From: Candidatus Aalborgicola lynettensis
GTDB lineage: Bacteria > Pseudomonadota > Gammaproteobacteria > Burkholderiales > Burkholderiaceae_C
DNA: 64,000 bases
Assembly (NCBI GenBank): GCA_016719405.1
Contig: JADJZE010000001.1
Location: 310,001-374,000, forward strand
Direction of reading: 5' to 3'
This document shows, piece after piece, positions 1 to 8,671 of this stretch (positions are counted from its first letter, which is position 1; every line of letters begins with the position of its first letter). The notes under the pieces were generated by a model. The model saw nothing but the letters and a program-made list of their open reading frames with translations, searched no databases and was not told where the DNA came from. The position numbers were made by a program, and so were the translations under genes.

Positions 1-1038
1 CCCGCAGATCTTGGCCCCAACACCCCACTAATGGGTGTACGGGCGGTGTGGAAAACGAATATCGGCAGTGTGGGGTTCGCTCTGCAGGTGCGGGTGGTTG
101 GTGGGCACATCTTTGTGGCCGATACGGATGGAGGTGTTGCCGCCATCGACGGGGCCAGTGGCGCTGATATTTGGCGTACTGCCTTGGGTACCAGGTTGGC
201 GGCTGGAGTAGGTAGCGATGGGCGGTACGCCGCGGTCGTGAGCGAGACCAACGAGTTGATTGTGCTGGATGCGGGACGTCAGATTTGGCGCCAACGTGTG
301 AATGCTGTCACTCTGACAGCCCCTCTGGTGGCAGGAGCACGCGTATTTGTCTTGGGGTCAGACCGCTCGATGTCCGCGTATGACGCTGCTACGGGTGCTA
401 GGCTATGGCAGCAGCAGCGCGCAGGCGATGCTTTGGTGTTGGGGCAATCGGGTGTTTTGCTTGCGGTTGGAGATACATTGATTGTTGGAATCGGCGGACG
501 ATTGGTTGGAATGAACCCGCAAAACGGGAGCATACGATGGGAGACGGTGCTTGGCAGTAGTCGAGGAACCAATGAAATTGAGCGCTTGGTGGATTTGGTA
601 TCGGGGGTGAGTCGTTCCGGCAATCAAGTCTGCGCTCGGGCGTTTCTTTCCAATGTCGGGTGTGTGGATGCAACACAGGGAGCGCTTGTCTGGAGCAAAC
701 CTGCGGTTGGCCAAAAAGGTGTTGATGGCGATACCGTGAATTTGTACGGTGTAGAGAGTGATGGCAAGGTGGTGTCATGGCGTCGTACCGACGGAGAGCG
801 GTTGTGGATGAACGATCGTTTGCGTTATCGTGTTTTGACCGCTCCTGCTGTAGCGGGCCAATCATTGGTGGCAGGCGACGATGCAGGTACTCTGTATTTT
901 CTGTCACGCCAAGACGGGTCATTGCTCAACCGTGTATCTACGGATGGATCTTCTATTGTCGCGGCACCTGTTTTGGCGGGGCAGACTTTGGTTGCAGTCA
1001 CACAGCGCGGCGGTATTTTTGGCTTCATGCCTGAGTGA
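1..1038 (+). CDS. bamB: Outer membrane assembly protein BamB, C-terminal part (5' end outside window)
   Basis: The reading frame is open from the first base, and the ATG at 31 lies inside the gene, so the signal peptide and lipobox are missing. The visible 345 residues show repeated beta-propeller blades of PQQ type, with recurring pieces such as GASGADIWR, AATGARLWQ and QDGSLLNR, about the length expected for most of BamB (about 380 residues). BamB is the propeller lipoprotein of the BAM complex, which inserts beta-barrel proteins into the outer membrane from the periplasmic side. It is followed 18 bases later by der, the usual order in beta- and gammaproteobacteria. Family assignment is firm from fold pattern plus context. 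Confidence 0.93.
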   Translation, partial: PADLGPNTPLMGVRAVWKTNIGSVGFALQVRVVGGHIFVADTDGGVAAIDGASGADIWRTALGTRLAAGVGSDGRYAAVVSETNELIVLDAGRQIWRQRVNAVTLTAPLVAGARVFVLGSDRSMSAYDAATGARLWQQQRAGDALVLGQSGVLLAVGDTLIVGIGGRLVGMNPQNGSIRWETVLGSSRGTNEIERLVDLVSGVSRSGNQVCARAFLSNVGCVDATQGALVWSKPAVGQKGVDGDTVNLYGVESDGKVVSWRRTDGERLWMNDRLRYRVLTAPAVAGQSLVAGDDAGTLYFLSRQDGSLLNRVSTDGSSIVAAPVLAGQTLVAVTQRGGIFGFMPE

Positions 1039-1056
1039 TTGTTGAGGCCAGTACCC

Positions 1057-2400
1057 ATGAAACCCGTGATTGCCCTGATTGGTCGCCCGAATGTAGGCAA
1101 ATCCACGCTTTTTAATCGGTTGACAAAAACCCGCGATGCTATCGTGGCCGACTTTGCTGGTTTGACGCGGGATCGGCATTATGGAAACGGCAAATTGGGC
1201 AAGCTGGAATTCATTGTTGTTGATACCGGGGGCTTTGAGCCTGATGCTTCCAGTGGTATTTACAAAGAGATGGCAAAACAAACGCGCCAAGCTGTTGCTG
1301 AAGCAGATGTTGTGCTGTTTGTGCTTGATGCGCGCGCAGGGGTATCCGCGCAGGATCATGAAATAGCCAAGTATTTGCGTAAATTGGGCAAGACGTCGAT
1401 TCTGGTTGCCAACAAGGCAGAAGGTATGGCGGAGGGGGCACGTCTGGCAGAGTTTTACGAATTGGGATTGGGAGATGTGCAACCCATTTCCGCCGCTCAC
1501 GGTCAGGGTATCAAACCGCTGATTGAATTGGCGCTGGGTGCCTTGGTTCCGGTGGGTGGCGATGATAGCGAAGAGGTGTCGGACCCCGATGTCATTAAAT
1601 TGGCCGTTGCAGGCCGCCCTAACGTCGGAAAGTCCACGCTCATCAATACTTGGTTAGGTGAGGAGCGCTTGGTTGCGTTTGATCTTCCAGGAACCACGCG
1701 TGATGCGATTGCGGTACCGTTTGAGCGCGATGGACAGCGATTTGAGCTCATTGACACTGCTGGTCTACGGCGCAAGGGGCAGGTGTTTGAGGCCATTGAA
1801 AAATTCTCGGTTGTCAAGACCTTGCAGGCTATCGAGTCGGCGAGCGTGGTGCTGCTATTGATCGATGCCACACAGGGGGTGACCGACCAGGATGCGCATA
1901 TCGCCGGCTACATCCTGGAATCGGGGCGTGCGGTGGTGGTGGCGGTGAACAAATGGGATGCGGTTGATGAATACCAGCGTGAGTTGGTGAAGCGCTCCAT
2001 CGAAACGCGTTTGGGGTTCTTGAAGTTCGCGGCCCTGCACTTGATTTCAGCGCAAAAAAGGCAGGGTTTGGGCCCGCTGTGGGAGTCCATTGGGCATGCC
2101 TACCGCTCGGCCAACTGCAAAATGCCAACCCCCGTACTGACGCGTTTGTTGCTCGAAGCGGTTCAGTTTCAGACGCCCAAAAAATCGGGCATGTACCGTC
2201 CCAAGTTGCGTTATGCCCACCAGGGTGGAATGAATCCGCCGATCATCATCATTCACGGTAATTCACTGGATCATGTCACTGATGCATACAAGCGCTATCT
2301 GGAAGGTCGATTTCGCAAGGAATTCGGTTTAATTGGAACTCCATTGCGCATTCAAATGAAGTCCGCACAGAATCCTTACGGAAATAGCGAAGATAGTTAA
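1057..2400 (+). CDS. der: Ribosome biogenesis GTPase Der (EngA)
   Basis: A 447-residue tandem GTPase that acts in maturation of the 50S ribosomal subunit. Two G domains are visible. The first has GRPNVGKST near residue 9 and DTGG; the second has a second GRPNVGKST near residue 187, DTAGLRRKG and NKWD. A C-terminal KH-like domain ends the protein. The open frame continues upstream to a TTG at 1039, but the ATG at 1057 gives the family-typical start MKPVIALIGRPNVGKS. It is probably cotranscribed with bamB. Its TAA overlaps the TAA of the convergent gene on the other strand within one TTAA (2397-2400), so there is no room for a terminator between them. Confidence 0.97.
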   Translation: MKPVIALIGRPNVGKSTLFNRLTKTRDAIVADFAGLTRDRHYGNGKLGKLEFIVVDTGGFEPDASSGIYKEMAKQTRQAVAEADVVLFVLDARAGVSAQDHEIAKYLRKLGKTSILVANKAEGMAEGARLAEFYELGLGDVQPISAAHGQGIKPLIELALGALVPVGGDDSEEVSDPDVIKLAVAGRPNVGKSTLINTWLGEERLVAFDLPGTTRDAIAVPFERDGQRFELIDTAGLRRKGQVFEAIEKFSVVKTLQAIESASVVLLLIDATQGVTDQDAHIAGYILESGRAVVVAVNKWDAVDEYQRELVKRSIETRLGFLKFAALHLISAQKRQGLGPLWESIGHAYRSANCKMPTPVLTRLLLEAVQFQTPKKSGMYRPKLRYAHQGGMNPPIIIIHGNSLDHVTDAYKRYLEGRFRKEFGLIGTPLRIQMKSAQNPYGNSEDS

Positions 2401-3254
2401 TCCGGGGCGTCGTGGAAGCCCCAGGTGTGGTCAACTTCTCCTATCGATTGGAACGGTGTTTGCAGGCAGACAGACACCAGTCCAGCGGCAAAAATTTGTG
2501 AAACCAGGGCATGCACCACCCCCAACCACACCGGTTGTCGGTCCAGCCACATCAGAATTGCGCCGAGGGTGATTTGCAGGAGTAAAACGCCCGTCAAACG
2601 GTTCGCCAGTGTGGATTCCGTGGGTTGGCTCGAACGCACCCACAAAATCTCGCCTGCCGTGAACAAAAACAATATGGCCGATCCGATGTGCACATAAGCC
2701 AGCCCATCCATTCCACGTGTGTGCAGTGCACTGGCGGCGGCGCCAGTGGCGATGTGGAGCAAAAAAGAGACGATGGCGACGATCAGCGTGGTGTTATTGC
2801 CCTTGCTTGGGGCTGCGCCATAGGCACTGCACGCGCGCAACCACCAGCATGCCATCAACAAAATGCTTCCGGCCACCACGTTGGCGATGGTGACGCTGGC
2901 ATAGCGGTAACCCGGAGTGAGTGGCCCAATGACCGCTAGCAGGACTGTGGCCCCCACAATACCTGCCGTGGGTTTGAAGGCATGGGACAGCGTAGCCCTG
3001 TGCAGCCAGCACATCACCGTCAGCGCTATCGCGATCAGCCCGACACTGGCGGCGGTGATGCGGTGGGTGAGCCGTACCGCGTCTTCAACGCTGCGGGGCA
3101 GGGTGGAAACCGGGTCGCCGCTGGGGTCGAATTCGGTGGTCAGGCGCAACAGAACGCTGGCACCCAGTATGACCAATGCCAAAGCGGCACCGGCGGTGCC
3201 CATGGCGGTGAGTGGCTTTGCGCCGGGAAGCAGTGCAGGGGAGGTGTGTGGCAT
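2397..3254 (-). CDS. Heme A synthase-like membrane protein (COX15/CtaA-related), divergent
   Basis: A 285-residue integral membrane protein with about eight hydrophobic helices, the size and layout of the COX15/CtaA family, which oxidises the C8 methyl of heme O to make heme A. Membrane histidines are seen in THRITAAS (near residue 64), AYVHIGSA and GVVHALVSQ, matching three of the four heme-ligating His of CtaA. In the helix where the fourth is expected I see TIANVVAG with no His (my alignment by eye). It is the last gene of the operon, 3 bases after the second subunit I-like gene. Together with ctaB in the same operon it suggests a dedicated heme O/A-type cofactor. The family call is fairly sure, the exact reaction is not. 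Confidence 0.7.
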   Translation of the reverse strand: MPHTSPALLPGAKPLTAMGTAGAALALVILGASVLLRLTTEFDPSGDPVSTLPRSVEDAVRLTHRITAASVGLIAIALTVMCWLHRATLSHAFKPTAGIVGATVLLAVIGPLTPGYRYASVTIANVVAGSILLMACWWLRACSAYGAAPSKGNNTTLIVAIVSFLLHIATGAAASALHTRGMDGLAYVHIGSAILFLFTAGEILWVRSSQPTESTLANRLTGVLLLQITLGAILMWLDRQPVWLGVVHALVSQIFAAGLVSVCLQTPFQSIGEVDHTWGFHDAPD

Positions 3255-3257
3255 AAA

Positions 3258-4613
3258 TCAGTTGGAAGCAGGGCGGCGCAGGGCACGAATCACAATGACG
3301 ACGAACATGATGCCACCCACAATGGCAATGAGACCACCCAACCCCATCAGGCCCATGCCCATGGTTTCCTGCGTGGTGCGCAACACCTGGTCGGTGCCCG
3401 CCACTTTGCGTTGCACCCCATAACCACCCGACCAGACCAGACCAATGATGTGCATCAATTGTCCAATGCCGTAGATGTACGGCTGCCAGGCGGCAGCACG
3501 CGAACGGGGGGCGCTAAAACCCAGGCGGGGCAGCAGGTGGTAGACCACCCCCATCATGGCCAGGGTAATGCCGACGATACAGCCGTGGTAGTGGGCCGGT
3601 ATCTTGACGTTGCTACCGGTGATCAGAAAGCCAATGATGCCACCGGCCGAAAACAATACCAGCGATGCAATCAGGCTGGTGCGCAGTGGCAGTAGTTGCG
3701 GGTCGGTGACACGAACCGACAGCAAACTCCACACCACGGCCAGCGCAATGGGGGGAATGACCAGACCGCCACCAAAACGCATCAGCAGTGTTTGCATGGT
3801 GTGGTGTTCGACGGACAGGACGCTGTAGGCCAGGTAGGTAATGGGCGTTAAAAAGACGCTGATCAAGACGATGGCAAACAGCAGCGTGACGATACGCGGC
3901 GAAAGCGGCAGCTGTGCGCCCACGGCCGAGCCCAGCCAGATCCAGCATACCAGCATCAGCAGCGTGTAGGCAAATTGCAGCACATGGCCCCCGCCCCAAA
4001 ACAGCACTTCGTAATAAATGCGGGAGTCCAGCGTACGCGGTACCTCGAACCACGACCACGCAAATGCGATAGCGGCGACGGCACTGGCCACCATGGCCGC
4101 ATTCAGACCAAAGCGCAGGGCTCCGTCGCCGGTGATGTGGCTACCAATGGGTGGAGCCGCCAGCATGGAGCGCAGGCACAGCACCACAATGCCGCCCCCA
4201 AACAAGAGCAGGCCGCCCAGGAAGACCGGGCCGTCCAGCACCGGTACGTAGTTGGACATGATGGGCGTGGCCTGCCCGACAAAGGGGGCTACACACATGG
4301 TGAAAGTGCCCAGCGCCGACAAACCCAGCGCCAGCCAGGCGACGCTTTGCAGGCGCAGGGTTCCACCCAGGGTCCACAGGGCACCGCCAAAAGCCAAAAA
4401 CCACACCAGAACCGACAAATCGACATGCACCACCAAGGCAACCCGAAAAAAATCGGCCACCGGAAACAGGGTTTGCAATTGGGGCGTGCGCGAGAGCACC
4501 AGCAGGATGGAGAACAGTCCAGAAGCCAATAGTGCGACCATGCCAAGGGACAACCAGGCAATGGCCAGGGGTTTTCGGCTGTCGGAGGGGACGGGTAGTG
4601 CAAATTCAGTCAT
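3258..4613 (-). CDS. Second heme-copper oxidoreductase subunit I-like protein, without active-site Tyr
   Basis: A 451-residue protein of about twelve membrane helices. All six metal-binding His of the heme-copper superfamily can be placed: H63 (VVHVDLS, low-spin heme), H210 (GGGHVLQF, CuB), H270-H271 (EHHTMQT, CuB), and H341 and H343 (IPAHYHG, high-spin and low-spin hemes). The Tyr four residues after the CuB His in A- and B-type oxidases is Phe214, and the helix-7 Tyr of cbb3 oxidases is also absent. The ATG at 4613 was chosen over an open frame reaching 4787, because it overlaps the upstream stop by 8 bases and gives the family-like length. It has no subunit II of its own. It could be a second catalytic subunit, an NO-reductase-like enzyme or a sensor; substrate unknown. 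Confidence 0.72.
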   Translation of the reverse strand: MTEFALPVPSDSRKPLAIAWLSLGMVALLASGLFSILLVLSRTPQLQTLFPVADFFRVALVVHVDLSVLVWFLAFGGALWTLGGTLRLQSVAWLALGLSALGTFTMCVAPFVGQATPIMSNYVPVLDGPVFLGGLLLFGGGIVVLCLRSMLAAPPIGSHITGDGALRFGLNAAMVASAVAAIAFAWSWFEVPRTLDSRIYYEVLFWGGGHVLQFAYTLLMLVCWIWLGSAVGAQLPLSPRIVTLLFAIVLISVFLTPITYLAYSVLSVEHHTMQTLLMRFGGGLVIPPIALAVVWSLLSVRVTDPQLLPLRTSLIASLVLFSAGGIIGFLITGSNVKIPAHYHGCIVGITLAMMGVVYHLLPRLGFSAPRSRAAAWQPYIYGIGQLMHIIGLVWSGGYGVQRKVAGTDQVLRTTQETMGMGLMGLGGLIAIVGGIMFVVIVIRALRRPASN

Positions 4614-6159
4614 GGGGCGTGATGGTACTGGGGTCTTGTGCCAGGCGTTGGCGCAGGGATGAAAGAGTGGCCTCCAGGCGGGCTTGATCTGACCCGGCCC
4701 ATACCACTGCGATGCGCTCGCGTGGCGCGGCGGCACGCAAGCGGGGTTCTCGCTCACCGGAAAAACGCTCCTGGAGCCAGCGGTCACCTAAACGGAATTC
4801 GCAGTCGGATGCGCGGCAACCCGTAATAACAACGCCGTCAGCGCCTAAACGCACTGCGTATTCGGTGAAGGAGGGGGGCAACATGGCGGCGCATTCCAGT
4901 GGCATGACAGCGGTTGATGCGTTGGCCAACTGGCTCCAGTCATCGGCTTGGCGGCAGGTGAATAACACGACTTTTTGCGGGCCGCTCAAGGCGGCAATCT
5001 TGCTTTGAAGCTCGCGGCGCAGCGCAGCGACGGGTGCATCGGGCAGCTCAATGCCGGACACCAGGTCCTCCATGCTGCGAAACGGGGTGGAGGAGGGGCA
5101 GGCTCCGACGCAGATGCCGCAGGCAGCGCACAGATCGGTGATGACCGACGCTTGCCGGGGGTGGTGCAATGCGTCCGTTCTGGGCACCATGATCAGGGCG
5201 CCAAAAGGACAATCGGCGGCACAACGGGAACAGCCATTGCAGTTGGCCAAGTCCACTTGTGCAGGCGCGTTGTTGGCCCCCGGGCGTTTTTGCAGGGCTT
5301 GTAACGGAAGCCAGGGCATAAGCATTAGAAAAATGCTTGCTGCGCCAACCAGTAACCAGACCATGTTGGCCGACAGTGCGTCTACCAAGGGGTGTACAAA
5401 AAGGTAGAACCAGTCCAGCGACAGCGTGTTGGGCACATGGCCGGTATCGGCACGGCCCAAACTCTCCACAGGCAGCAATAGGGCCAGGATGGAGAACATG
5501 CCCACGCTGGCCCATGTGAGTGCACGTGGTGGCCAGATGCGCACGCCGGACATTCGCTGCACATGGATCCAGACCCCGGCCAGTAAGAACAGGGGGACGC
5601 CGATGTGGATGAAAACAATCAGTGAGAAGAATCGATCATTCAGGGCATCGATAGTGAGAAAGTTGCGCACCAGCTGGTCTGGGAATAGCGGCAATGCTTG
5701 CAACCATTCGGCCGTGGCGTTGATGCTGTAGAGCGCGCGTGTGTCCCACAGCAGCCAAAACCCGCTGATACCCGCTATCCACAGCAGTATCAGCAGCGGA
5801 ACACCTGAAATCCAGGAGAACCACCGCACGCCCAGAAAATGACCGCGCGCAGCCTCGCGTACCAGATGCAGAACACTCAGCAACATGAATGCGTCCGCCG
5901 TGTAGCGGTGCATGCCGCGCAACAGACGCCCCAACAGGAAGGGCGCGTTTTGTAAGCGCACCCCTGAGTCGTAGGCACCACTGACGCTGGTGTCGTAGAG
6001 CGCATACGCGATGATGCCGCTGAGCACCGATAGGGCCAAGCTCAAAAATGCCAACCCACCCAAATGGCGCCAGGGGTTATGGGCGGGTGCAAATGCGTGG
6101 TCGAAGAGCCCACCGAGTGCTTCATCTGTGCGCCGCAAGCGGCGAATCAGGTTCGACAT
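4606..6159 (-). CDS. Cytochrome b fused to 2x[4Fe-4S] ferredoxin and MvhD/FrhD-like domain
   Basis: A 517-residue three-module redox protein. Residues 1-290 are a cytochrome b of bc1/b6f type with bis-His pairs H84/H98 and H185/H199, 13 residues between each, plus SLDWFYL near 247-253 where quinol-oxidising cytochromes have PEWY. Residues 300-360 are a ferredoxin with two CxxCxxCxxxC clusters (C307, C310, C313, C317 and C344, C347, C350, C354). The C-terminal part has C402, C423, C448 and C453 (FTCRQ, GCRASDCEF), a layout like the MvhD/FrhD [2Fe-2S] subunits of hydrogenase-heterodisulfide reductase systems. It overlaps the next gene by 8 bases. Inferred role: moving electrons between a low-potential donor and the quinone pool at the inner membrane. 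Confidence 0.75.
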   Translation of the reverse strand: MSNLIRRLRRTDEALGGLFDHAFAPAHNPWRHLGGLAFLSLALSVLSGIIAYALYDTSVSGAYDSGVRLQNAPFLLGRLLRGMHRYTADAFMLLSVLHLVREAARGHFLGVRWFSWISGVPLLILLWIAGISGFWLLWDTRALYSINATAEWLQALPLFPDQLVRNFLTIDALNDRFFSLIVFIHIGVPLFLLAGVWIHVQRMSGVRIWPPRALTWASVGMFSILALLLPVESLGRADTGHVPNTLSLDWFYLFVHPLVDALSANMVWLLVGAASIFLMLMPWLPLQALQKRPGANNAPAQVDLANCNGCSRCAADCPFGALIMVPRTDALHHPRQASVITDLCAACGICVGACPSSTPFRSMEDLVSGIELPDAPVAALRRELQSKIAALSGPQKVVLFTCRQADDWSQLANASTAVMPLECAAMLPPSFTEYAVRLGADGVVITGCRASDCEFRLGDRWLQERFSGEREPRLRAAAPRERIAVVWAGSDQARLEATLSSLRQRLAQDPSTITPHD

Positions 6160-6183
6160 GGCGTAGTGCAGATGCCTATCGGA

Positions 6184-6729
6184 TTAACCGCGCGTAAACA
6201 CAAAACCGCCATCACCGGCCAGAAAATCGACGATAAGCACCTCACCGGGCACCAGTTCGAGATCAATGTCCCGACTGTGTTGAAAAGTTCCATCCGGTCC
6301 ATCCGCCATGCGAGCATGGAATACATGGCGTCCTGCCGGTATTTCCAGGCGCCGATATACCGTGGCGGAGCCGTCGTGGTGCAAGCCGGTGGGTTGGGTT
6401 GTGATGCGGTACAGGGGTTTGCCGTCCATGTCCAATTCGACCGTCACCGGGGCGCGCTCGCGCCGACAGTCCATTTTCGTGCGCATGTTGGGCGCCAGTC
6501 TGGCGAGTTCCGCCTCTGTGCGGGTGCGGCAGGGGTGCGCTAACTGTGCGGAGTGACTGAACGACAGTTTCACAATGGCATTGTCATCACCACGCAGTCT
6601 GTAGGGGGGGGAAGTAGAAAAGTAGCCGATGAATGCCGCAAATGCACCGTACGCGATAACTTGCAAGGCGTAACGCAGTGCCTTACGCGCAGTGGACTGT
6701 GGCGCAGCAGGTGGCAGGGAATTAGGCAT
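6184..6729 (-). CDS. Unknown protein with one N-terminal membrane helix and periplasmic domain
   Basis: I do not recognise this 181-residue protein. One hydrophobic segment (about residues 20-38) is followed by a soluble, beta-rich part predicted to face the periplasm. Two cysteines, HPC near 66 and MDC near 88, could form a disulfide or bind metal. Two glycines end the conserved-looking tail GDGGFVFTRG. The start overlaps the stop of the cytochrome b-reductase gene by 8 bases, and the next gene begins 24 bases on, so it is surely part of the operon. By position and shape it resembles small assembly or accessory subunits of oxidase clusters, such as FixH, but no sequence match to FixH is claimed. 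Confidence 0.7.
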   Translation of the reverse strand: MPNSLPPAAPQSTARKALRYALQVIAYGAFAAFIGYFSTSPPYRLRGDDNAIVKLSFSHSAQLAHPCRTRTEAELARLAPNMRTKMDCRRERAPVTVELDMDGKPLYRITTQPTGLHHDGSATVYRRLEIPAGRHVFHARMADGPDGTFQHSRDIDLELVPGEVLIVDFLAGDGGFVFTRG

Positions 6730-8668
6730 CGGATCCCCCTAGCTTGACCATGTCGGCATGTGGGCTATCGAGCGGCTTTTGGGGCGCAAGGTGGAACGCA
6801 TCCGAGAAACAATCGTCGCTGGAAATGCCCTGTTTGACAAAGGCAGGTTGTGCGGCTTGCACCATTTGAACGGAACCACAGGCATAGACCTGATGCCGGG
6901 AGAGGTCGGGGAAATCAGCCAAAATGGCTTCGTGGACCAATCCCGTTCGGCCGGTCCATGCATCGTCTGCGTCAGCGGCAGACAGAACCGGCACATAGCG
7001 AAAGTTGGGATGCTCCTGGGCCCATTGTTCGGCGAGCCCGTTCAAGTACAAATCCCGGCGATTACGAACGCCCCAATAGAGAATCATTTGGCGCCCAAGG
7101 CCAGTGTGAAATGCGTGTTCCACCATGCTCTTGACTGGTGCAAATCCAGTGGAGCCCGCTACAAAAATAATCGGTTTATCACTGTCTTCGCGCAGGGTGA
7201 AGGTGCCCAATGGTCCCTCAAACCGCAGTGTGTCACCTACCTTCATTCTGTTGAATACGTAAGTGGTGAAACGACCGCCGGGCACCAAACGGATCTGTAG
7301 TTCAATCTCGTTGCCGGCGTGAGGCGCCGTGGCAAAAGAAAAGCTCCGTCGTTCGCCATCATCCAAAACGATATTGATATATTGCCCCGCATGAAATCGG
7401 AATGTACCTGTTGTGTCCATGCGCAAACAAACCTTCATGACATCGTATGACAGCGCCTCAATGCTTGTTACCTTGGCCGCGTATTGCTGGATGGGCAGGG
7501 CCTTGGGATTGAACAGGGGAACGTAGGAAATTTCAACGTTGCCCATGGGCTCTGCACAACACAGCAGGGTTTTGCCGGCAGCGCGTTCTGCATCTGTGAG
7601 TACGGACGCCTGGTACGGACTTAGTTGCACCTCGCCATGCAGCAGCGTCGCTTTGCATACGCCGCAACCACCGTTGCGGCATTCAAAAGGCATGGGCAGG
7701 CCTTCCCGCAGCCCGGCGTCCAGCAATGATTCACCGCTGCGGGTGGTGACAATGCGTTCATCCGGATGAACCGCCATGCTCCACACGTGTTGTGTGCGTT
7801 GTGAACGTGGTGGCAGCCATGGCAGTAATACCAAAAGCGCGCTGAACCCGATCAACAGCGCCCAGGTTTGCTGAGGGCCCCAACTGGCAATGAGGGGGTA
7901 CAAAATCAGGTAAAACCAGTCAAAGCTAATGGTGCTGGGGAGGCTCGCCATGTCAACCCGCTCCAGGCTGACGGCTGGTTTAACCAACGACATCACAATG
8001 AGTGTGGCAACAAGCCCCATAACCAAGGGGCGCGGAGGTGTTGTTTTGGCACCTGGGACGCGTTGGGTGTGCACCCACAGTACGGCCATCATGGTCAATG
8101 GCAAACCGATGTGCATAAATGCGAGCAGTGAGAATAATCGGTCGCTTACATTGGCGTTGGAGATGAAGTTACGCGTCATGGAGCCACCGATAACGGGCAA
8201 TACATCGAGCCACTCAGTGGTGGCGGTGACGACAAACTGGGACAGACGATCCCAGGGTAGCATGTAGCCGTTGATGCCGGTCGCGAAGGTAAGCCACAGC
8301 AGCACTACGCCAGTGATCCAGGAAAACCAGCGAAAACCTCTGTAATGGTCGAAAACAAAATGGCGCACCATGTGTAACAGCATGGTCAACACCAATCCAT
8401 CCGACGCATAGCGATGCATGCTGCGCAATACGCCCCCCACCATCCATTGCTTATGGGTGAGCGATTGAACCGAATCAAAGGCACCAATGACACCGGTTTC
8501 AAAAAATGCGTAAAGGTAGAGGCCGGTGCCGATAACCACCCATAACAAAAAATAAGAAATGGAGCCGAGGTAATAGAGCGGGTTAAGCCGATCTCCAAAA
8601 ATGGCATTGAAGATTTTCTCAATGCCCAGAAAACTTTTCTGTCCAAGAACTTGCAATATTTTTAGCAT
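6722..8668 (-). CDS. Cytochrome b fused to [2Fe-2S] ferredoxin and FAD/NAD(P)H reductase
   Basis: A 648-residue fusion. Residues 1-285 are a bc1/b6f-type cytochrome b with His pairs H85/H99 and H186/H200, GYMLPWD near 134-140, and SFDWFYL near 248-254 in place of PEWY. Residues 295-385 are a plant-type ferredoxin with C330, C335, C338 and C370 (CRNGGCGVC, LLCC). The rest is a ferredoxin-NADP reductase module with the FAD motif RSFSFA (441-446), the nucleotide motif GSTGFAPV and ACGSVQM near the end. It starts 3 bases after the sco stop. Inferred role: NAD(P)H to FAD to [2Fe-2S] to b hemes and quinone, or the reverse. I know no standard enzyme with this domain order. Confidence 0.8.
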   Translation of the reverse strand: MLKILQVLGQKSFLGIEKIFNAIFGDRLNPLYYLGSISYFLLWVVIGTGLYLYAFFETGVIGAFDSVQSLTHKQWMVGGVLRSMHRYASDGLVLTMLLHMVRHFVFDHYRGFRWFSWITGVVLLWLTFATGINGYMLPWDRLSQFVVTATTEWLDVLPVIGGSMTRNFISNANVSDRLFSLLAFMHIGLPLTMMAVLWVHTQRVPGAKTTPPRPLVMGLVATLIVMSLVKPAVSLERVDMASLPSTISFDWFYLILYPLIASWGPQQTWALLIGFSALLVLLPWLPPRSQRTQHVWSMAVHPDERIVTTRSGESLLDAGLREGLPMPFECRNGGCGVCKATLLHGEVQLSPYQASVLTDAERAAGKTLLCCAEPMGNVEISYVPLFNPKALPIQQYAAKVTSIEALSYDVMKVCLRMDTTGTFRFHAGQYINIVLDDGERRSFSFATAPHAGNEIELQIRLVPGGRFTTYVFNRMKVGDTLRFEGPLGTFTLREDSDKPIIFVAGSTGFAPVKSMVEHAFHTGLGRQMILYWGVRNRRDLYLNGLAEQWAQEHPNFRYVPVLSAADADDAWTGRTGLVHEAILADFPDLSRHQVYACGSVQMVQAAQPAFVKQGISSDDCFSDAFHLAPQKPLDSPHADMVKLGGSDA

Positions 8669-8671
8669 GTA

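Noticed and set aside
4606..6159. Assigning the cytochrome b-MvhD fusion as part of a methanogen-like heterodisulfide reductase
   Set aside because: No HdrABC or hydrogenase genes are present; only the domain resemblance is supported.
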